Source of the DNA: Planctomycetota bacterium
GTDB taxonomy: Bacteria > Planctomycetota > UBA1135
Direction of reading: 5' to 3'
Assembly: GCA_004295085.1 (NCBI GenBank)
Contig: SHNF01000018.1
Location: forward strand, 1 to 64,000
Length of the DNA stretch: 64,000 nucleotides
Below, piece by piece: positions 50,358 through 61,100 of this stretch (its first letter is position 1; each line of letters begins with the position of its first letter). A program made the position numbers and the translations under genes. The notes beneath the pieces are model-generated. The model did no database searches. It saw only the letters and a list, made by a program, of their open reading frames with translations, and was not told the origin of the DNA.

Positions 50358-51515
50358 TCAGAACGTCACACGGACGAACCGCGGGCGATAGATGTCCGCG
50401 TAGCGGAAGTGGTCCGCAAACTCGACCGTGTTGACGTTGTAGCTGATCAGGAGCTCGCCGGGCCGGGACAGGTGCGGGTGCGCCTTGGCGTTGTAGGTGT
50501 ACACGCCGTCCAGCCAGCCCGGCTCGGGCGCGGTCCATACGGTCGTGATGGGGCCGAAGGGTCCGACCGGGGTGTCGCCGATGCGCACCACCACGTCGCG
50601 CCCCACCCCGTCGAGCTCGAACGCCAGCACGAATCGTCCATCCGGCAGCGGACTGACGCTCAGCTCGTTGCTGACGCGCCCGCACAGGGGCGCGGCGGCG
50701 TGGATGTCCGCCACCCAGGCAGCGCCGTCGTAGAAGGTCCAGGCGGCGGGATCGATGAAGCTGGCCTCCGGCACGCGCGCGGCCATCAGCTTCTTGACGG
50801 GCGAGTCGTCGCGCACGCCGTAGACGTACACGTATCCGTCCGGGCGCGGCGCTCCGGCCGTGGCCGTGTTCGCCAGGATGGCGGCGCCGAAGGCGAGGTT
50901 GCCGTGCGGGCCGGAGGGCGGCAGCCACAGCGGCACTTCGTGCTGCAGGTGATCGGCGAACGGCGGCGCGCTGCCGGGAGGGAGCTCGAGCAAGGCCAGG
51001 CCCACGCTGCGGAACCGGCCGGGACCAGGACTCTCGAAGCGCTCGGCGAAGACCCAAGTGGTCGAGCCGAGGGCCACGCCATCCTTGAGCCAGTACCACT
51101 CGCCGGGCATCGCGCCCGGTGTGCTGGGCGTGAAGACCGCGCCCGGACGGTTCTGGGCATCGCGCGGGTACCAGAAGCGGATGCGGTCCGGATCGGGACC
51201 GCCGGCGGCGAGCAGGGCGATGGTGTTGTTGACGAGCGTGCTGCCGGCTTGACGGCGTCCGGCCGCGTCCACCTTCCCGACGAAGGTGTCGCTGAAGACG
51301 AACAAGGTGTGCTGCGCGGAAAGGCCACCGGAATGCTCGTCCCCGGCCAGGGGAATGGAGTAGATGCCGTCCGCGCCGGTCCATCCGCTGTGGCGGTCGA
51401 ACAGAGCGTCCCATTCGGGGGCGCGTTCGGTCCGCAAGGCCTGGGCCGTCCCTGGAGCCGCCTGGAATGCGAGGACCAGGATCGAGCCCAGCGCCATCAT
51501 CGCACGATTCTCCAC
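50358..51515 (-). CDS. secreted DUF4185-like/propeller protein
   Basis: The 385 residues have a signal peptide (about 1-25). The body has the pattern of five-bladed propeller glycoside-hydrolase-like proteins: TLFVFSDTFVGKV, WYPRDAQ, GEWYWLKDGV, PFGPITTVWTAPEPGW, and a C-terminal AKAHPHLS...LLISYNVN segment. DUF4185 proteins have this order. A catalytic role is not established. It is separated from the next leftward gene by 221 bp holding a hairpin. Confidence 0.7.
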   Translation of the reverse strand: MENRAMMALGSILVLAFQAAPGTAQALRTERAPEWDALFDRHSGWTGADGIYSIPLAGDEHSGGLSAQHTLFVFSDTFVGKVDAAGRRQAGSTLVNNTIALLAAGGPDPDRIRFWYPRDAQNRPGAVFTPSTPGAMPGEWYWLKDGVALGSTTWVFAERFESPGPGRFRSVGLALLELPPGSAPPFADHLQHEVPLWLPPSGPHGNLAFGAAILANTATAGAPRPDGYVYVYGVRDDSPVKKLMAARVPEASFIDPAAWTFYDGAAWVADIHAAAPLCGRVSNELSVSPLPDGRFVLAFELDGVGRDVVVRIGDTPVGPFGPITTVWTAPEPGWLDGVYTYNAKAHPHLSRPGELLISYNVNTVEFADHFRYADIYRPRFVRVTF

Positions 51516-51638
51516 GCCTTCATTCTAGGGATACTGGCCCCCTTGGGTGGGTCACGCCGTGCTCAAGGCCTTGTCCCCCGAGGGGTTGCGCGCGCGCCCG
51601 GCTCCTGGCCCGGCCGGCTGCCGATTCTTACGAAACTG

Positions 51639-51657
51639 CAAGAGGCAAAGCCTCTTG
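51639..51657. terminator. hairpin CAAGAGGC-AAA-GCCTCTTG
   Basis: A perfect 8-bp stem with a three-base loop lies about 80 bp beyond the stop of the leftward fusion gene and upstream of the next gene. No T-run follows, so it may be a weak or factor-assisted terminator. Confidence 0.4.
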
Positions 51658-51736
51658 AGACAAAGTTCTGCGAGCGTGAATCAGCGGAGATGACCCACGG
51701 AAGGGGGCCAGTATTGGGTTGGGGCCGTGGTTGGGG

Positions 51737-54031
51737 TCAGGGGCGCACGCTGAACGCGATGACGGTATGCGGAGGGATGGTGACCTCGATGACCTTGCCG
51801 CCCAGCTGGATGGACCCGGAGGCGTCGAATGGCTCGGCCTGGGCCTGCGGGTGGTCCAGCATCTGCGCCAGCTTCGTGGCGCTGGGGTCTGCCTGGTAAG
51901 CGTCGAAGGCCATGCGGAACGAGCTTTCCGGATCGCCGTACCCGTAGGCGGGGTTGCCGCGGGTGTGGTCGATGATGACGGCGTCGCTGACGCTGGCGCC
52001 CGGCTCGGCCGGGAACTGGAGGCGGACCGTGGCCGGCTGCTTGGCGAGGCGCGCATATTCCGCAGCCAGGACCTTGGCCTTCTCCCAGGCGCCGCGCTCC
52101 GGTTCCGGGAGCCCGGTGCGGTCGAAGGGCGTCCGGTCCCGGAAGAACTCGCGGATCTGCCGGGTCTGGCCCTTGTAGTCGGACAGGTCCAGCCCGTACT
52201 CGTAGAACAGCAGGCGTTCGGGGCTGGTCTCGTCGTTGCGCGGTGAATTCGCGACCAGGATGCGGCGCGAGCCGTCCGCCGCCCGGGCCACGTACGCGGC
52301 GCAGCTCCAGGGCAGGTCGGGCGCGGTCACGGCCTCGCCTTCGCCGTAGGCGACCACGGACTCGAGCAGGCGCATGGCCGCGAACGTGGCCTTGGGACCG
52401 CCGGAGACCGTGAACACGCCGCAGGAGAGCCCGGAATAGTCGATCTTGCTGTCCCACGACCCGTCCTGCAGCATGAAGTGCACGTGGCCGTCGAAGCCGC
52501 CGGCCTGCGCGCTCAGCGCGGTGACGACGAAGTTGGCGGCGTCCTCCTCCCGGTCCAGCGCCGGAATCGCACCGCGCACCGCCACCGCATAGTCCCATTC
52601 GTCCAGGATGACCGGGAAGTCGGCGCTGCGCCCGGTGGTCTTCTCGTAGAGCTGGCGCAGGCGCGTCGCCACCTGGAAGCGGCGCAGATCGCTGGCGAAG
52701 CCCTGGTACTGGTGCAGGCCCAGGTACTGCGGGTGCACGCTGCCGCGCTTGCAGGCCTCGAACAGGCCCTGCCACCACTCGAAGGACGAGCCGCCGATCC
52801 GCGCCACGCTGGGGCCGCCGATGCGGAGATCGGGAAAACGCTGCTGCAGGGCGGGAACGGCGGCGCAGTAGAAGGCGTAGAACTGCTCGGGCGTGCCGGC
52901 CCAGTGGTCTTTGAGGTCGGCCTCGTTGCCCACGCTGACGGCGTACAAGGGAATGCCGGCGTCCCGGTAGTCCTGGATGACGCGCGCCGCCTGGTCGGCC
53001 CATTGCTTCGCGTCGGCCGGCATGACGGCATGGTCCTTGGCGCGCTTGCCTTCCGGCGCGCCGGTGAGCTGCAGGATCACCTGCGCGCCGCGCTGCACGC
53101 GGTCCTGGACCGACTGCAGCTGCTCGCGCCCCGGCCGCTCCAGGTACTTGGCCCAGGTGCGCGTGAACGTGCCCCGCTGGTTCACGCGCTCGGCGAAAGC
53201 CGCGTACAGCGCGCGGTCGTGCACGCTGAAGGTCTGCACGCCGCCGCGGTAGGCCGGAGACAGGCTGCGCGTCTCCTGCGCCGGCGCCGGAGGCGGCGTG
53301 GAAGCCGGCGCCGGCGCGGGGATGGTCGGGGCAGCGCGCTGCCAGGCGCTCTCGATGGCAGCCGCGCCGGCCGGATCGAACTGCAGCAGCTCGGCGCGCA
53401 GGAACGGGTGGAAGTCGTTGACGCCGAACCAGGCCTCGCTCAGCTCGGCGAAGTACTCGCCGGCATTCGTGAGCGCATAGTGGCGGCCGCTCGTGCCGTT
53501 GGCGTGCAGGACCGATGCGTAGGAGCCGCGCGCCAGGGCTCCGGCATAGGCGCGCTCCACCTCCGCGTCCGTGCCCTGCAGCACCTGCCAGTACCAGGAG
53601 TGCGCCAGCTCGTGCAGGACCATCCACGGCTGCTCGCGGCTCCAGGCCAGGAAGTTGGCGGCGTTGCCGATCTCGATCGCGCCGGCTTTCTCGGGGTTGA
53701 ATCCGTGCTCCGCCAGCCACTCGGCCGAGACGTGGTAGCACATGCACGCGACGCCGGCGTCGTTCCACTCTGCCCAGATCGGCACCCGCTGCAGCCGGGG
53801 CAGCGCCGCCGCCGGCACCGCGCGCGCGACCTGGTAGAGCTGGTGGTCCAGCTCCGCCAGCACGGACGCCGCCGCCTCGGGCTGGGCCAGGAGCTCGGGG
53901 TGCAGGCGCAAGGTCCAGCCGCGCAGCGCGCGCTCTTCATAAGCGGCCGTGGCCAGGAAGGAGGTTCCCGGAGCGGCCGCAGGACCCTGCGCGGGCAGAA
54001 ACGGGCAGCACAGGAGGAAGGCGTGCAGCAT
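51737..54031 (-). CDS. secreted metallopeptidase-like/GH39-like fusion protein
   Basis: The 764 residues start at ATG 54031 with a signal peptide. The N-terminal part (about 20-235) has HELAHSWYW (H140, E141, H144) and AGEYFAELSEAWFG, a gluzincin-type zinc site. After a Pro/Ala linker (about 235-270) comes a glycoside-hydrolase region. It has VSVGNEADLKDHW, with the acid/base-type Glu after Asn, and FPVILDEWDY, with the nucleophile-type Glu, as in GH39/GH-A enzymes. The exact glycan is unknown. Fusion of these two activities is unusual. Confidence 0.7.
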   Translation of the reverse strand: MLHAFLLCCPFLPAQGPAAAPGTSFLATAAYEERALRGWTLRLHPELLAQPEAAASVLAELDHQLYQVARAVPAAALPRLQRVPIWAEWNDAGVACMCYHVSAEWLAEHGFNPEKAGAIEIGNAANFLAWSREQPWMVLHELAHSWYWQVLQGTDAEVERAYAGALARGSYASVLHANGTSGRHYALTNAGEYFAELSEAWFGVNDFHPFLRAELLQFDPAGAAAIESAWQRAAPTIPAPAPASTPPPAPAQETRSLSPAYRGGVQTFSVHDRALYAAFAERVNQRGTFTRTWAKYLERPGREQLQSVQDRVQRGAQVILQLTGAPEGKRAKDHAVMPADAKQWADQAARVIQDYRDAGIPLYAVSVGNEADLKDHWAGTPEQFYAFYCAAVPALQQRFPDLRIGGPSVARIGGSSFEWWQGLFEACKRGSVHPQYLGLHQYQGFASDLRRFQVATRLRQLYEKTTGRSADFPVILDEWDYAVAVRGAIPALDREEDAANFVVTALSAQAGGFDGHVHFMLQDGSWDSKIDYSGLSCGVFTVSGGPKATFAAMRLLESVVAYGEGEAVTAPDLPWSCAAYVARAADGSRRILVANSPRNDETSPERLLFYEYGLDLSDYKGQTRQIREFFRDRTPFDRTGLPEPERGAWEKAKVLAAEYARLAKQPATVRLQFPAEPGASVSDAVIIDHTRGNPAYGYGDPESSFRMAFDAYQADPSATKLAQMLDHPQAQAEPFDASGSIQLGGKVIEVTIPPHTVIAFSVRP

Positions 54032-54147
54032 GCGCGAGCAGCGGCCGCTTGCGGGCCGCCCGGAATGAGCTGGAAGGCGCACTGTATCGCCGCTGCAGCC
54101 CGAGGGCTGATTGGCGCGCGGGCACGGTCTGGTAGCGTAGAAGAGGC

Positions 54148-55254
54148 ATGGCTCTGACCTTCGAATCCTTGCTCCGCGTCCTCCTGGCCTCAGCCACGGC
54201 CTGCCTCGCGGCGTGCGCCTCCACGGATCAGGCGTACTCCGGAGTGCCCGGGGACGAGCCGGCCATGGCGGATGAGGAGGAGTTCCCGGCGCACGAGTAC
54301 TCCGAGGAGCCGGACAGCGGCTGGCTGCAGGAGGATGCGCAGGCGGCCGAGATGCCGGTCGCAACGCCGGGTGCCGGCGGCACGCCGGTGTCCGCGGCGC
54401 GCATGCCGCGCCAGGCCGGCGTCATGGTCTTCCTGTGGCACCAGCGCGGGCGCATGCACGAGCCGAATTCGCTCACGCCCAAGTCGGGCTTGTACGACAG
54501 CAGCGATCCGGAGATCCAGCGCGAGCACGTGCGCCTGTGGAAGGAGGCGCGCATCCAGTTCGTCGCCGGCTCGTGGTGGGGCGTGGCCAACAAGGGCTTC
54601 AATCGCAGCATCGACGAGGCCTTCCAGGGCTATCTGCGCCGCTGCGAGGAGGATGGCACGCTCCGCATGTGCGTGTACCTGGAGGAGATCCCGGGCGGCC
54701 TGGAGCCGAACATGAAGCGGGTGCGCGAATACGCGCGCAGCCCGGGGTATTACCGCCTCTTCGACAAGCCGGTGCTGTTCCTCTACGACCGCGTCAAGGA
54801 GAAGCTGACGCAGAGCCAGATGCTGTCCCTGGCCAAGGAGTTCTTCCTGGTGATCACGGGGCCCCCGGTGGAGAAGCTGCCGCGCGGGACCGGCTTCGGC
54901 TGCCACTGGTTCAAGATCCCTTACATCAAGGAGGACTTCATCCGGCAGCGCTACCAGGCGGTGGCGCAGCGCGAGGACCTGGTGCTGTTCCCGCTCATCT
55001 ACCACGGCTTCGACAACACCGCCACGCGCAAGGCCGGCACGGGCGGAGGCGGCAAGAAGTGGCCGGCGCAGGGCTCCAGCATCGAATGGTTCCAGCGCCA
55101 GCTCCGCATCGCCCTGGAGGCCAGGACGCGGGTGCTGATGTTCCCCTGGAACGAGCTGGGCGAGCGCTCGGCCTTCGAGCCGACCGAGGAGTTCGGCAGC
55201 AAGTACTACGACGCCATGAAGGACGCGGTGGCGCAGTTCCTGGCCGAAGGCTAG
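54148..55254 (+). CDS. lipoprotein with GH99/WbsX-like domain
   Basis: The 368 residues begin with a lipobox (CLAACAS), so it is a lipoprotein. After an acidic linker the fold region contains GVMVFLWHQRGRM, FVAGSWWGVANKGFNRSIDEAF, CVYLEEIPGG, PVLFLY and MFPWNELGERS. This order is typical of glycoside-hydrolase-99-like domains, where the Trp/Asn/Glu of WNExGE contributes to the active site. Substrate unknown. Confidence 0.75.
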   Translation: MALTFESLLRVLLASATACLAACASTDQAYSGVPGDEPAMADEEEFPAHEYSEEPDSGWLQEDAQAAEMPVATPGAGGTPVSAARMPRQAGVMVFLWHQRGRMHEPNSLTPKSGLYDSSDPEIQREHVRLWKEARIQFVAGSWWGVANKGFNRSIDEAFQGYLRRCEEDGTLRMCVYLEEIPGGLEPNMKRVREYARSPGYYRLFDKPVLFLYDRVKEKLTQSQMLSLAKEFFLVITGPPVEKLPRGTGFGCHWFKIPYIKEDFIRQRYQAVAQREDLVLFPLIYHGFDNTATRKAGTGGGGKKWPAQGSSIEWFQRQLRIALEARTRVLMFPWNELGERSAFEPTEEFGSKYYDAMKDAVAQFLAEG

Positions 55255-55379
55255 GCGGCCCGGCGGGGAAACTCCCGGAGGCGTGAGGGGTTCCCGGGCG
55301 GTTTTGCGCCCCCTCGTTGCCGGCCGCGAGGGCCGGCGTCCCCTGTTCCTACTCCAGGCTCCTTCTCGGACCCACAGCC

Positions 55380-57059
55380 ATGTTGCACCGCTCTTGCCTT
55401 GTTGTCGCACCGATCGCCCTGGCCGGGGCCCTCACGGCCGCCGCTTGGGCTCAAGACCCGTCCGTCCTCTACAGCTTCCGGGGCGGTCCGGACTGCGTCC
55501 GCCTCGGCTACGACCTTGCCAACGCCGGTGATGTGGACCGCGACGGCTTCGCGGACATCTTCCTGGGCTCCTGGGGCGGCTGCGCGCGGCTGTACTCGGG
55601 ACTCACGGGCGCCCTGCTGCACGAGTTCGACGAGGGCACCCCATTCGCCGAGTTCGGTTTCGCCGTGGACGGCGCCGGCGACGTGAACGCGGACGGCGTC
55701 CCCGACCTGATCGTGGGCGGCCATGCCGACGACGCCTTTGGCGCGGACTCGGGCCGCGCCTGGGTGTTTTCCGGCCAGGATGGCAACATCCTCCAGGTGT
55801 TCCACGGCGACGCAGCGGACGACCACTTCGGCGCCGCCGTGGCCGGGGCCGGCGACGTGAACGCCGACGGCTATGACGACGTCATCGTCGGAGCGGCTGC
55901 CCCGATCTACCCGATCGAGCCGCGCAACTACGCCCGGGTCTTCTCCGGCAGCGACGGCTCCGTGCTGCACACCTTCCTCGGCAATCCCGACGAAGGCGAC
56001 CGCTTCGGCCTGGACGTGGCCGGCGCCGGCGACGTCGACGGCGACGGCTACGACGATCTGCTGGTCGGCGCGCCCATGGAGAACAACGGACCCGGCTCAG
56101 CCAACTTCTGGACCGGCGCCGTGCGCCTGTACTCCGGACGCACCGGCGCTCTGCTCGCGCACTGGTTCGGCGACGCCACCTACGACTTCCTCGGCACCTC
56201 GGTGGCCGGCGCCGGCGACGTGAACGCCGACGGCGTGCCGGACATCGCCGCCGGCGCCTGGGGCAACGACGTGAACGGCGATGGAGCCGGCATGGTCCGG
56301 GTCTACTCGGGCGCGGACGCGTCGGTGCTGCACACCTTCCACGGCGACAGCTCCGGCGACCGCCTGTGGGTCGTCGGCGCCGCCGGCGACGTCAACGGCG
56401 ACGGCTACGACGACATCCTCATGGGTGCGCCTTACGAGTCCACCTACAACTATGACGCCGGCATGGCGCGCGTGGTTTCCGGCCTGGACGGCTCGATCCT
56501 GGCCCAGTTCTACGGCACCGACTACCTCGGAAACCTCGGCTGGGCGCTGGACGGAGCCGGCGACCTGAGCGGCGACGGCGTCCCGGAGCTGCTCATCAGC
56601 GCTCCCTTCGAGACCGACGGGATCGCCGGGGTGGTGCGCGTCAACTCGGTCACGCCGCTGCCCCTCTCCTTCGACGCCCACGCGCTGTCCCTGTCCGGGG
56701 GCGGGACGCAGAGCCTGCTGCTTGCGCCCGGCATCGGCCACGGCGGGCACTATTACGCCCTGCTCGGCTCCGCCAGCGGCGTGAGCCCGGGTACGCCGGC
56801 CGGGAACGGCCACACGCTGCCGCTGCGCCGCGACAACTACTTCAACCGCACGCTGTTCAACCCTTACGCGACGCCGCTCGTCAACGCCCGCGGCGTGCTC
56901 GACTCCTACGGGATCGCGACCGCGCACGTGTTCATTCCGGCCGGCAGCCCCAGTTCCTTCGTGGGGCGCACGCTGTTCCATGCTTACGCGCTCCAGGATC
57001 CCGCCACGGCCATGGTCGTGCTCACGAGCAATCCGGCGCCGGTGACGCTGCTGCCGTGA
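55380..57059 (+). CDS. secreted FG-GAP/integrin-like repeat protein
   Basis: The 559 residues start with a signal peptide. About seven FG-GAP repeats follow (GAGDVNADGVPDLIVG-type with calcium-binding DxDxDG), forming a beta-propeller. The C-terminal 120 residues form a beta-sandwich-like region. Such proteins are usually attached or secreted and bind proteins or polysaccharides. The frame extending further upstream is not coding. Confidence 0.88.
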   Translation: MLHRSCLVVAPIALAGALTAAAWAQDPSVLYSFRGGPDCVRLGYDLANAGDVDRDGFADIFLGSWGGCARLYSGLTGALLHEFDEGTPFAEFGFAVDGAGDVNADGVPDLIVGGHADDAFGADSGRAWVFSGQDGNILQVFHGDAADDHFGAAVAGAGDVNADGYDDVIVGAAAPIYPIEPRNYARVFSGSDGSVLHTFLGNPDEGDRFGLDVAGAGDVDGDGYDDLLVGAPMENNGPGSANFWTGAVRLYSGRTGALLAHWFGDATYDFLGTSVAGAGDVNADGVPDIAAGAWGNDVNGDGAGMVRVYSGADASVLHTFHGDSSGDRLWVVGAAGDVNGDGYDDILMGAPYESTYNYDAGMARVVSGLDGSILAQFYGTDYLGNLGWALDGAGDLSGDGVPELLISAPFETDGIAGVVRVNSVTPLPLSFDAHALSLSGGGTQSLLLAPGIGHGGHYYALLGSASGVSPGTPAGNGHTLPLRRDNYFNRTLFNPYATPLVNARGVLDSYGIATAHVFIPAGSPSSFVGRTLFHAYALQDPATAMVVLTSNPAPVTLLP

Positions 57060-57095
57060 ACGGATGGAGGGTTTCGGTTGCGTGGAGCCGGGGGC

Positions 57096-58094
57096 TCAGC
57101 CGCCTCCGGCTCCCGCCTGCGCCACGATGCGGTCCAGGGCCTCGTCGCGGTTGATCTTGCCTTCCCGATGGGCGCCCCACGCGTCCACCACCGCCTGCGA
57201 GCGCGGGCCGATGCGCTCGTACACGCCGGACACCTCCGCATACGGACGGTGCGCGGGATCCAGGACGCGACGGATCGTGTCGGCCGCCTGCGCGAACATC
57301 AGGATGTGGGGGAGATCGCGCATGACCGGGCTGTTCGGAAGCACGCCTGCCTGCTCCAGGCGCCCGCGCAGGTCCACGAGCACCGTGTCCTGATCCCCGG
57401 TGGCGCTGTCCAGCGCGTGGATGGCCTCGTGCAGCACCATCTCGGCCAGCAGCGAGCCCTCGACCTTGTGGATCGAGACGAAGCTGGCCGTGCCGCCGCG
57501 GGTGCGGATCGTGTGCGCCCCCGGCGGCGGCTCCTCGGTCACCAGGTACACCGGAATCGGTGTTCCCGGGTCCCGCATGCCGAACGCTGCGGTCACGTCG
57601 GCGAAGCACTGTGCCGCGTGCGCGCCCAGTCCGGCCTGCAGGCTCGCGAGCGCCGCCTCCAGCGCCTGGCGCCGCTGCGGCCACAACTGCTCCTGGAACG
57701 CCCCCTCGACGGACTGCAGCGCCTGCGCCAGCTTCAACGCAGGCGCCCGCAGCGGCCGTGCCGGAGCCGGCGGCCGCTCCAGCTTCTCCGGCAGCGCCTC
57801 GAACGCCTTGACCAGCGCCGCCGCGTCGGCGCAGGCCACCAGGTTGCCTTCGAGCAGGCCCCAGGCCGGCGGCAGTCCGACCGACTGCTCCAGCTCGCGG
57901 GCTGCGGCCACGGCCTCCGCCAGGCCCTCGAGGGCCGGCGCCTCGCCGCCTCCGGCTACACGCGCGCGCACGAGGCACCAGAGATCCACGAGGGCGCTGT
58001 GGTGGTATTCCAGCCGCGTCTGCGGCTGCGGCACCGCCGGCGCCTCCTGGACCGCTCCTGGGCGAGGGAGGAGGGCGAGGAGGATGGGAAGCAT
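57096..58094 (-). CDS. exported HExxH-containing protein of unknown family
   Basis: The 332 residues carry a short signal-like N-terminus and long helical stretches with Ala/Leu/Glu. The motif MVLHEAIHALD (HEAIH) has the zinc-binding pattern HExxH. A downstream Glu in YAEVSGVYERIG could be the third ligand. A peptidase role is possible, but no family is recognised. Confidence 0.6.
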   Translation of the reverse strand: MLPILLALLPRPGAVQEAPAVPQPQTRLEYHHSALVDLWCLVRARVAGGGEAPALEGLAEAVAAARELEQSVGLPPAWGLLEGNLVACADAAALVKAFEALPEKLERPPAPARPLRAPALKLAQALQSVEGAFQEQLWPQRRQALEAALASLQAGLGAHAAQCFADVTAAFGMRDPGTPIPVYLVTEEPPPGAHTIRTRGGTASFVSIHKVEGSLLAEMVLHEAIHALDSATGDQDTVLVDLRGRLEQAGVLPNSPVMRDLPHILMFAQAADTIRRVLDPAHRPYAEVSGVYERIGPRSQAVVDAWGAHREGKINRDEALDRIVAQAGAGGG

Positions 58095-58194
58095 GGATGC
58101 AGCTCGGGGAGCTCTTGCAGGGAGACCGAAGGTTAGCGTCCACGCCGACCGCTAAGCTCCCTGGGTTCCAGGACGATGCCCCCAGGACCGCATC

Positions 58195-61100
58195 ATGGTT
58201 GCACACAGACCCTTCCCCTACCACTTCGCCCCCCTGATCTTCGCTCCCCAGGTCTTCGCCCTCCTGGCTCTTAGCCTCGGGGCCCAGCAGCCATCTGCGG
58301 AGACCGCAGCCGCCCCTTCGCAGCAGCCGCTCCCGCACCACCGCCTGATCGAGGCGCGGGTCAACACCCATACCGGCAACCGCCAGCAGGACGCCACCCT
58401 GGCGGTGGCGGGCGACGGGAGGGTCCTGGTGGCCTGGAGCAGCCGGCGGCAGGAATTCGGGACCGAGGGCGTGTTCGCCCAGCTCCTGGATCCGCTCGGG
58501 CGGCCTCTCGGCACCGAGATGCACGTCAACGAGTACTGCCGCGGCCAGCAGGCGCAGCCGGCCGCCGCCTTCGCGCCGGACGGGAGCGCGCTCGTCGCGT
58601 GGAGCAGTGTCGGTCAGGAAGGCCCTGGCGTCGGCGTCTACCTGCGCCGCCTCGGCGCGACGGAGCACGGCTTCGCCCCCCTGGGACCGGAGATCCGGGT
58701 CGCGGAGACCACGGCCGGCGACCAGTTCGATCCGGTGCTGGCTCTGGACGCCTCGGGCCGCGCCTTGGTGTGCTGGGTGACGGGCCGGGGCGGACCGACG
58801 GTCGTCCACGGCCGCTACTTCGACCTGGAGGGGCGCGCGCTCGGCGGCGAGTTCCGCGTGGGAGAGGTCTCGACGCTGTACGAACGGCTTCCAACCGTCT
58901 GCGGCCTCGGAGGCGGCCGCTTCGTCGTTGCCTGGGCGCGCGCGGAAGCGGACGGACGGCCCGCGGGCCTGTACGCGCGCCTCCTCGGAGAAGCCGAGGG
59001 CGCGCCGGAGCTCCGCCTGGACGAGGTCGACCTCGTCGCGGTGGAGCCCAGCGTGGACGCCGATGGCGCCGGCAACTTCGTGGCGGCCTGGATGGCCGCT
59101 CCCGCGGCCGGTGAGTGGTACCCCATGGCGCGCCGCTTCGATCGCTCCGGCAAGCCGCTCGGCGCGAGCTTCTCGCTGCCGATCTCCGGCGACGGCGCTT
59201 GCAACGGCGTCACGGTGGCGATGGCCCCCGACGGCCGCTTCGCCGTGGCCTGGAACGAGGAAGGGGAGAAGCGGTTCACGGACACGGCCGAGCGGCCCGA
59301 GAAGGACGTCCGCATCCTGGCGCAGCTCTTCGACGCCGCCGGCGCTCCCATGGGCGAGCCGCTGCGCGTGCACGCGGCCGAGGACGGCTTGCATACGCTG
59401 CAGCCGGCCCACAACGCCCGCCACGCGGCCTGGAGCGCGCTGGATCAGCTCGCCTTCGCCTGGCACGGCGCCGCCGGAGACGACGAGAAGGGGGTCGGCC
59501 TCAGCCTGTTCGCGCCTCTGGGCCTGGATGTGCCGGCGCCGCCGGCCGTGGAGCCGGTGGAGGCCCTGCCGAGCCGGGAGGCCTTCGACCAGGCGCCGCC
59601 GGAGTGGGATCCGAACTGGGTGGATGATTCGTACCTGCCGACGCCGCCGCCGGCGGGCCCGGACTTCGGCTTCACCGCCTTCAACAGCACCGGCTGGTAT
59701 CCGCCCGATCCGGACCTGGCCGTCGGGCCCGACCACATCGTGGTGGTCGTGAACGTGGCGATGCAGATCTACACGAAAGGCGGACAGTCGCAGTACTACA
59801 CCAACCTGGAGCCCTTCTTCAACACCACGGGCTTCGTGTTCGACCCGACGGCGCTCTACGACCCTCACTCGGGACGCTACATCATCGCCGCCTGCGAGCA
59901 CGCGCCCAACGGCGACGACCACCTGGACGTCGCCGTGAGCGACGACAGCGACCCCAACGGCACCTGGCACAAGTACCGGTTCGACTTCGCCTCCTTCTGC
60001 GACTTCATCGACTTCGACAACCTGGGCGTGGGAAAGGACGCCATCTTCATGGCCGCGGACTGCTTCGCAGGCGGCGGCAACAACCTGTACGTCTTCGACA
60101 AGACGCCCATGCTGAGCGGCCAGCCGGTGACGCCGGTGCACATCACCACCGCCGGCTATCCCATCAGCACCGGGACCACCAAGGTGTACGACACCAACAC
60201 CTCCACCGGCTACTTCCTCTCCACGTTCTACGTCGGCTCGCCCGTCATCACCCTGTTCGCGATCACGGACCCGATCGCCAACCCGCAGTTGCGGACCTTC
60301 AACCTGACGGTGGGGGCTTACACCTTCCCGCCCGACGCCCAGCAGCAGGGGACGAGCGCGCTGGCCGACACCATCGACTGGCGCATCAAGAACGGCGTGG
60401 TGCGCAACGGCCGCCTCTACTGCTGCCACAACATCGGCGGCAGCGACTTCGCGGCCAAGGCGCGCTGGTACGAGATCGACCTGCGTGGCTGGCCGGACAG
60501 CGGGCAGACGCCCATCGTGCTGCAGCTCGGGAACGCCGATCCGGGCTTCAACATCGACACCTGGCACGCGGACATCAACGTGGATACGGGCGGCAACGTC
60601 GTCCTGGCCTACAGCCGCTCCTCGCCCAGCGAGCTGATCAGCGTGGAGCGGGCCGCGCACCTGGTGGCGGACGCCCCGGGCACGCTGCGGCCCGGAGTCA
60701 CCCTGCAGACGAGCACGCAGCCCGACTTCAGCGGTCGCTGGGGGGATTACAGCGGCGTGGAAGAGGATCCGGCCGAGCCCGGCAGCTTCTGGAGCCACAA
60801 CGAGTACACGCTGTCGAGCTGGCGCACCTGGTGCGCGCGCTTCACGGCCGAGGCCCGCCTGCGCCTGACGCAGTCGGTCCTCTTCCGCGGCCTGAACGCC
60901 GTCTTCACCGTGGACAACGCCATCTCCGGCGAGATCGTGTGGTTCCTCTACAGCACCACGGGGCAGGGAGCCGGTGCGTGCCCGCCGCAGCTCGGCGGCA
61001 GCCTGTGCCTGGACATCCTCGATCCCGTCACGATCTCGGGCTCGGTGCCGGCGGCGACCGGCATCGCGACCCTGATCGTCCAGGTGCCGCCGAACGCGCC

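Noticed and set aside
57022..60798. 1258-residue minus-strand frame
   Set aside because: It is antisense to a secreted protein with clear signal peptide and repeats.
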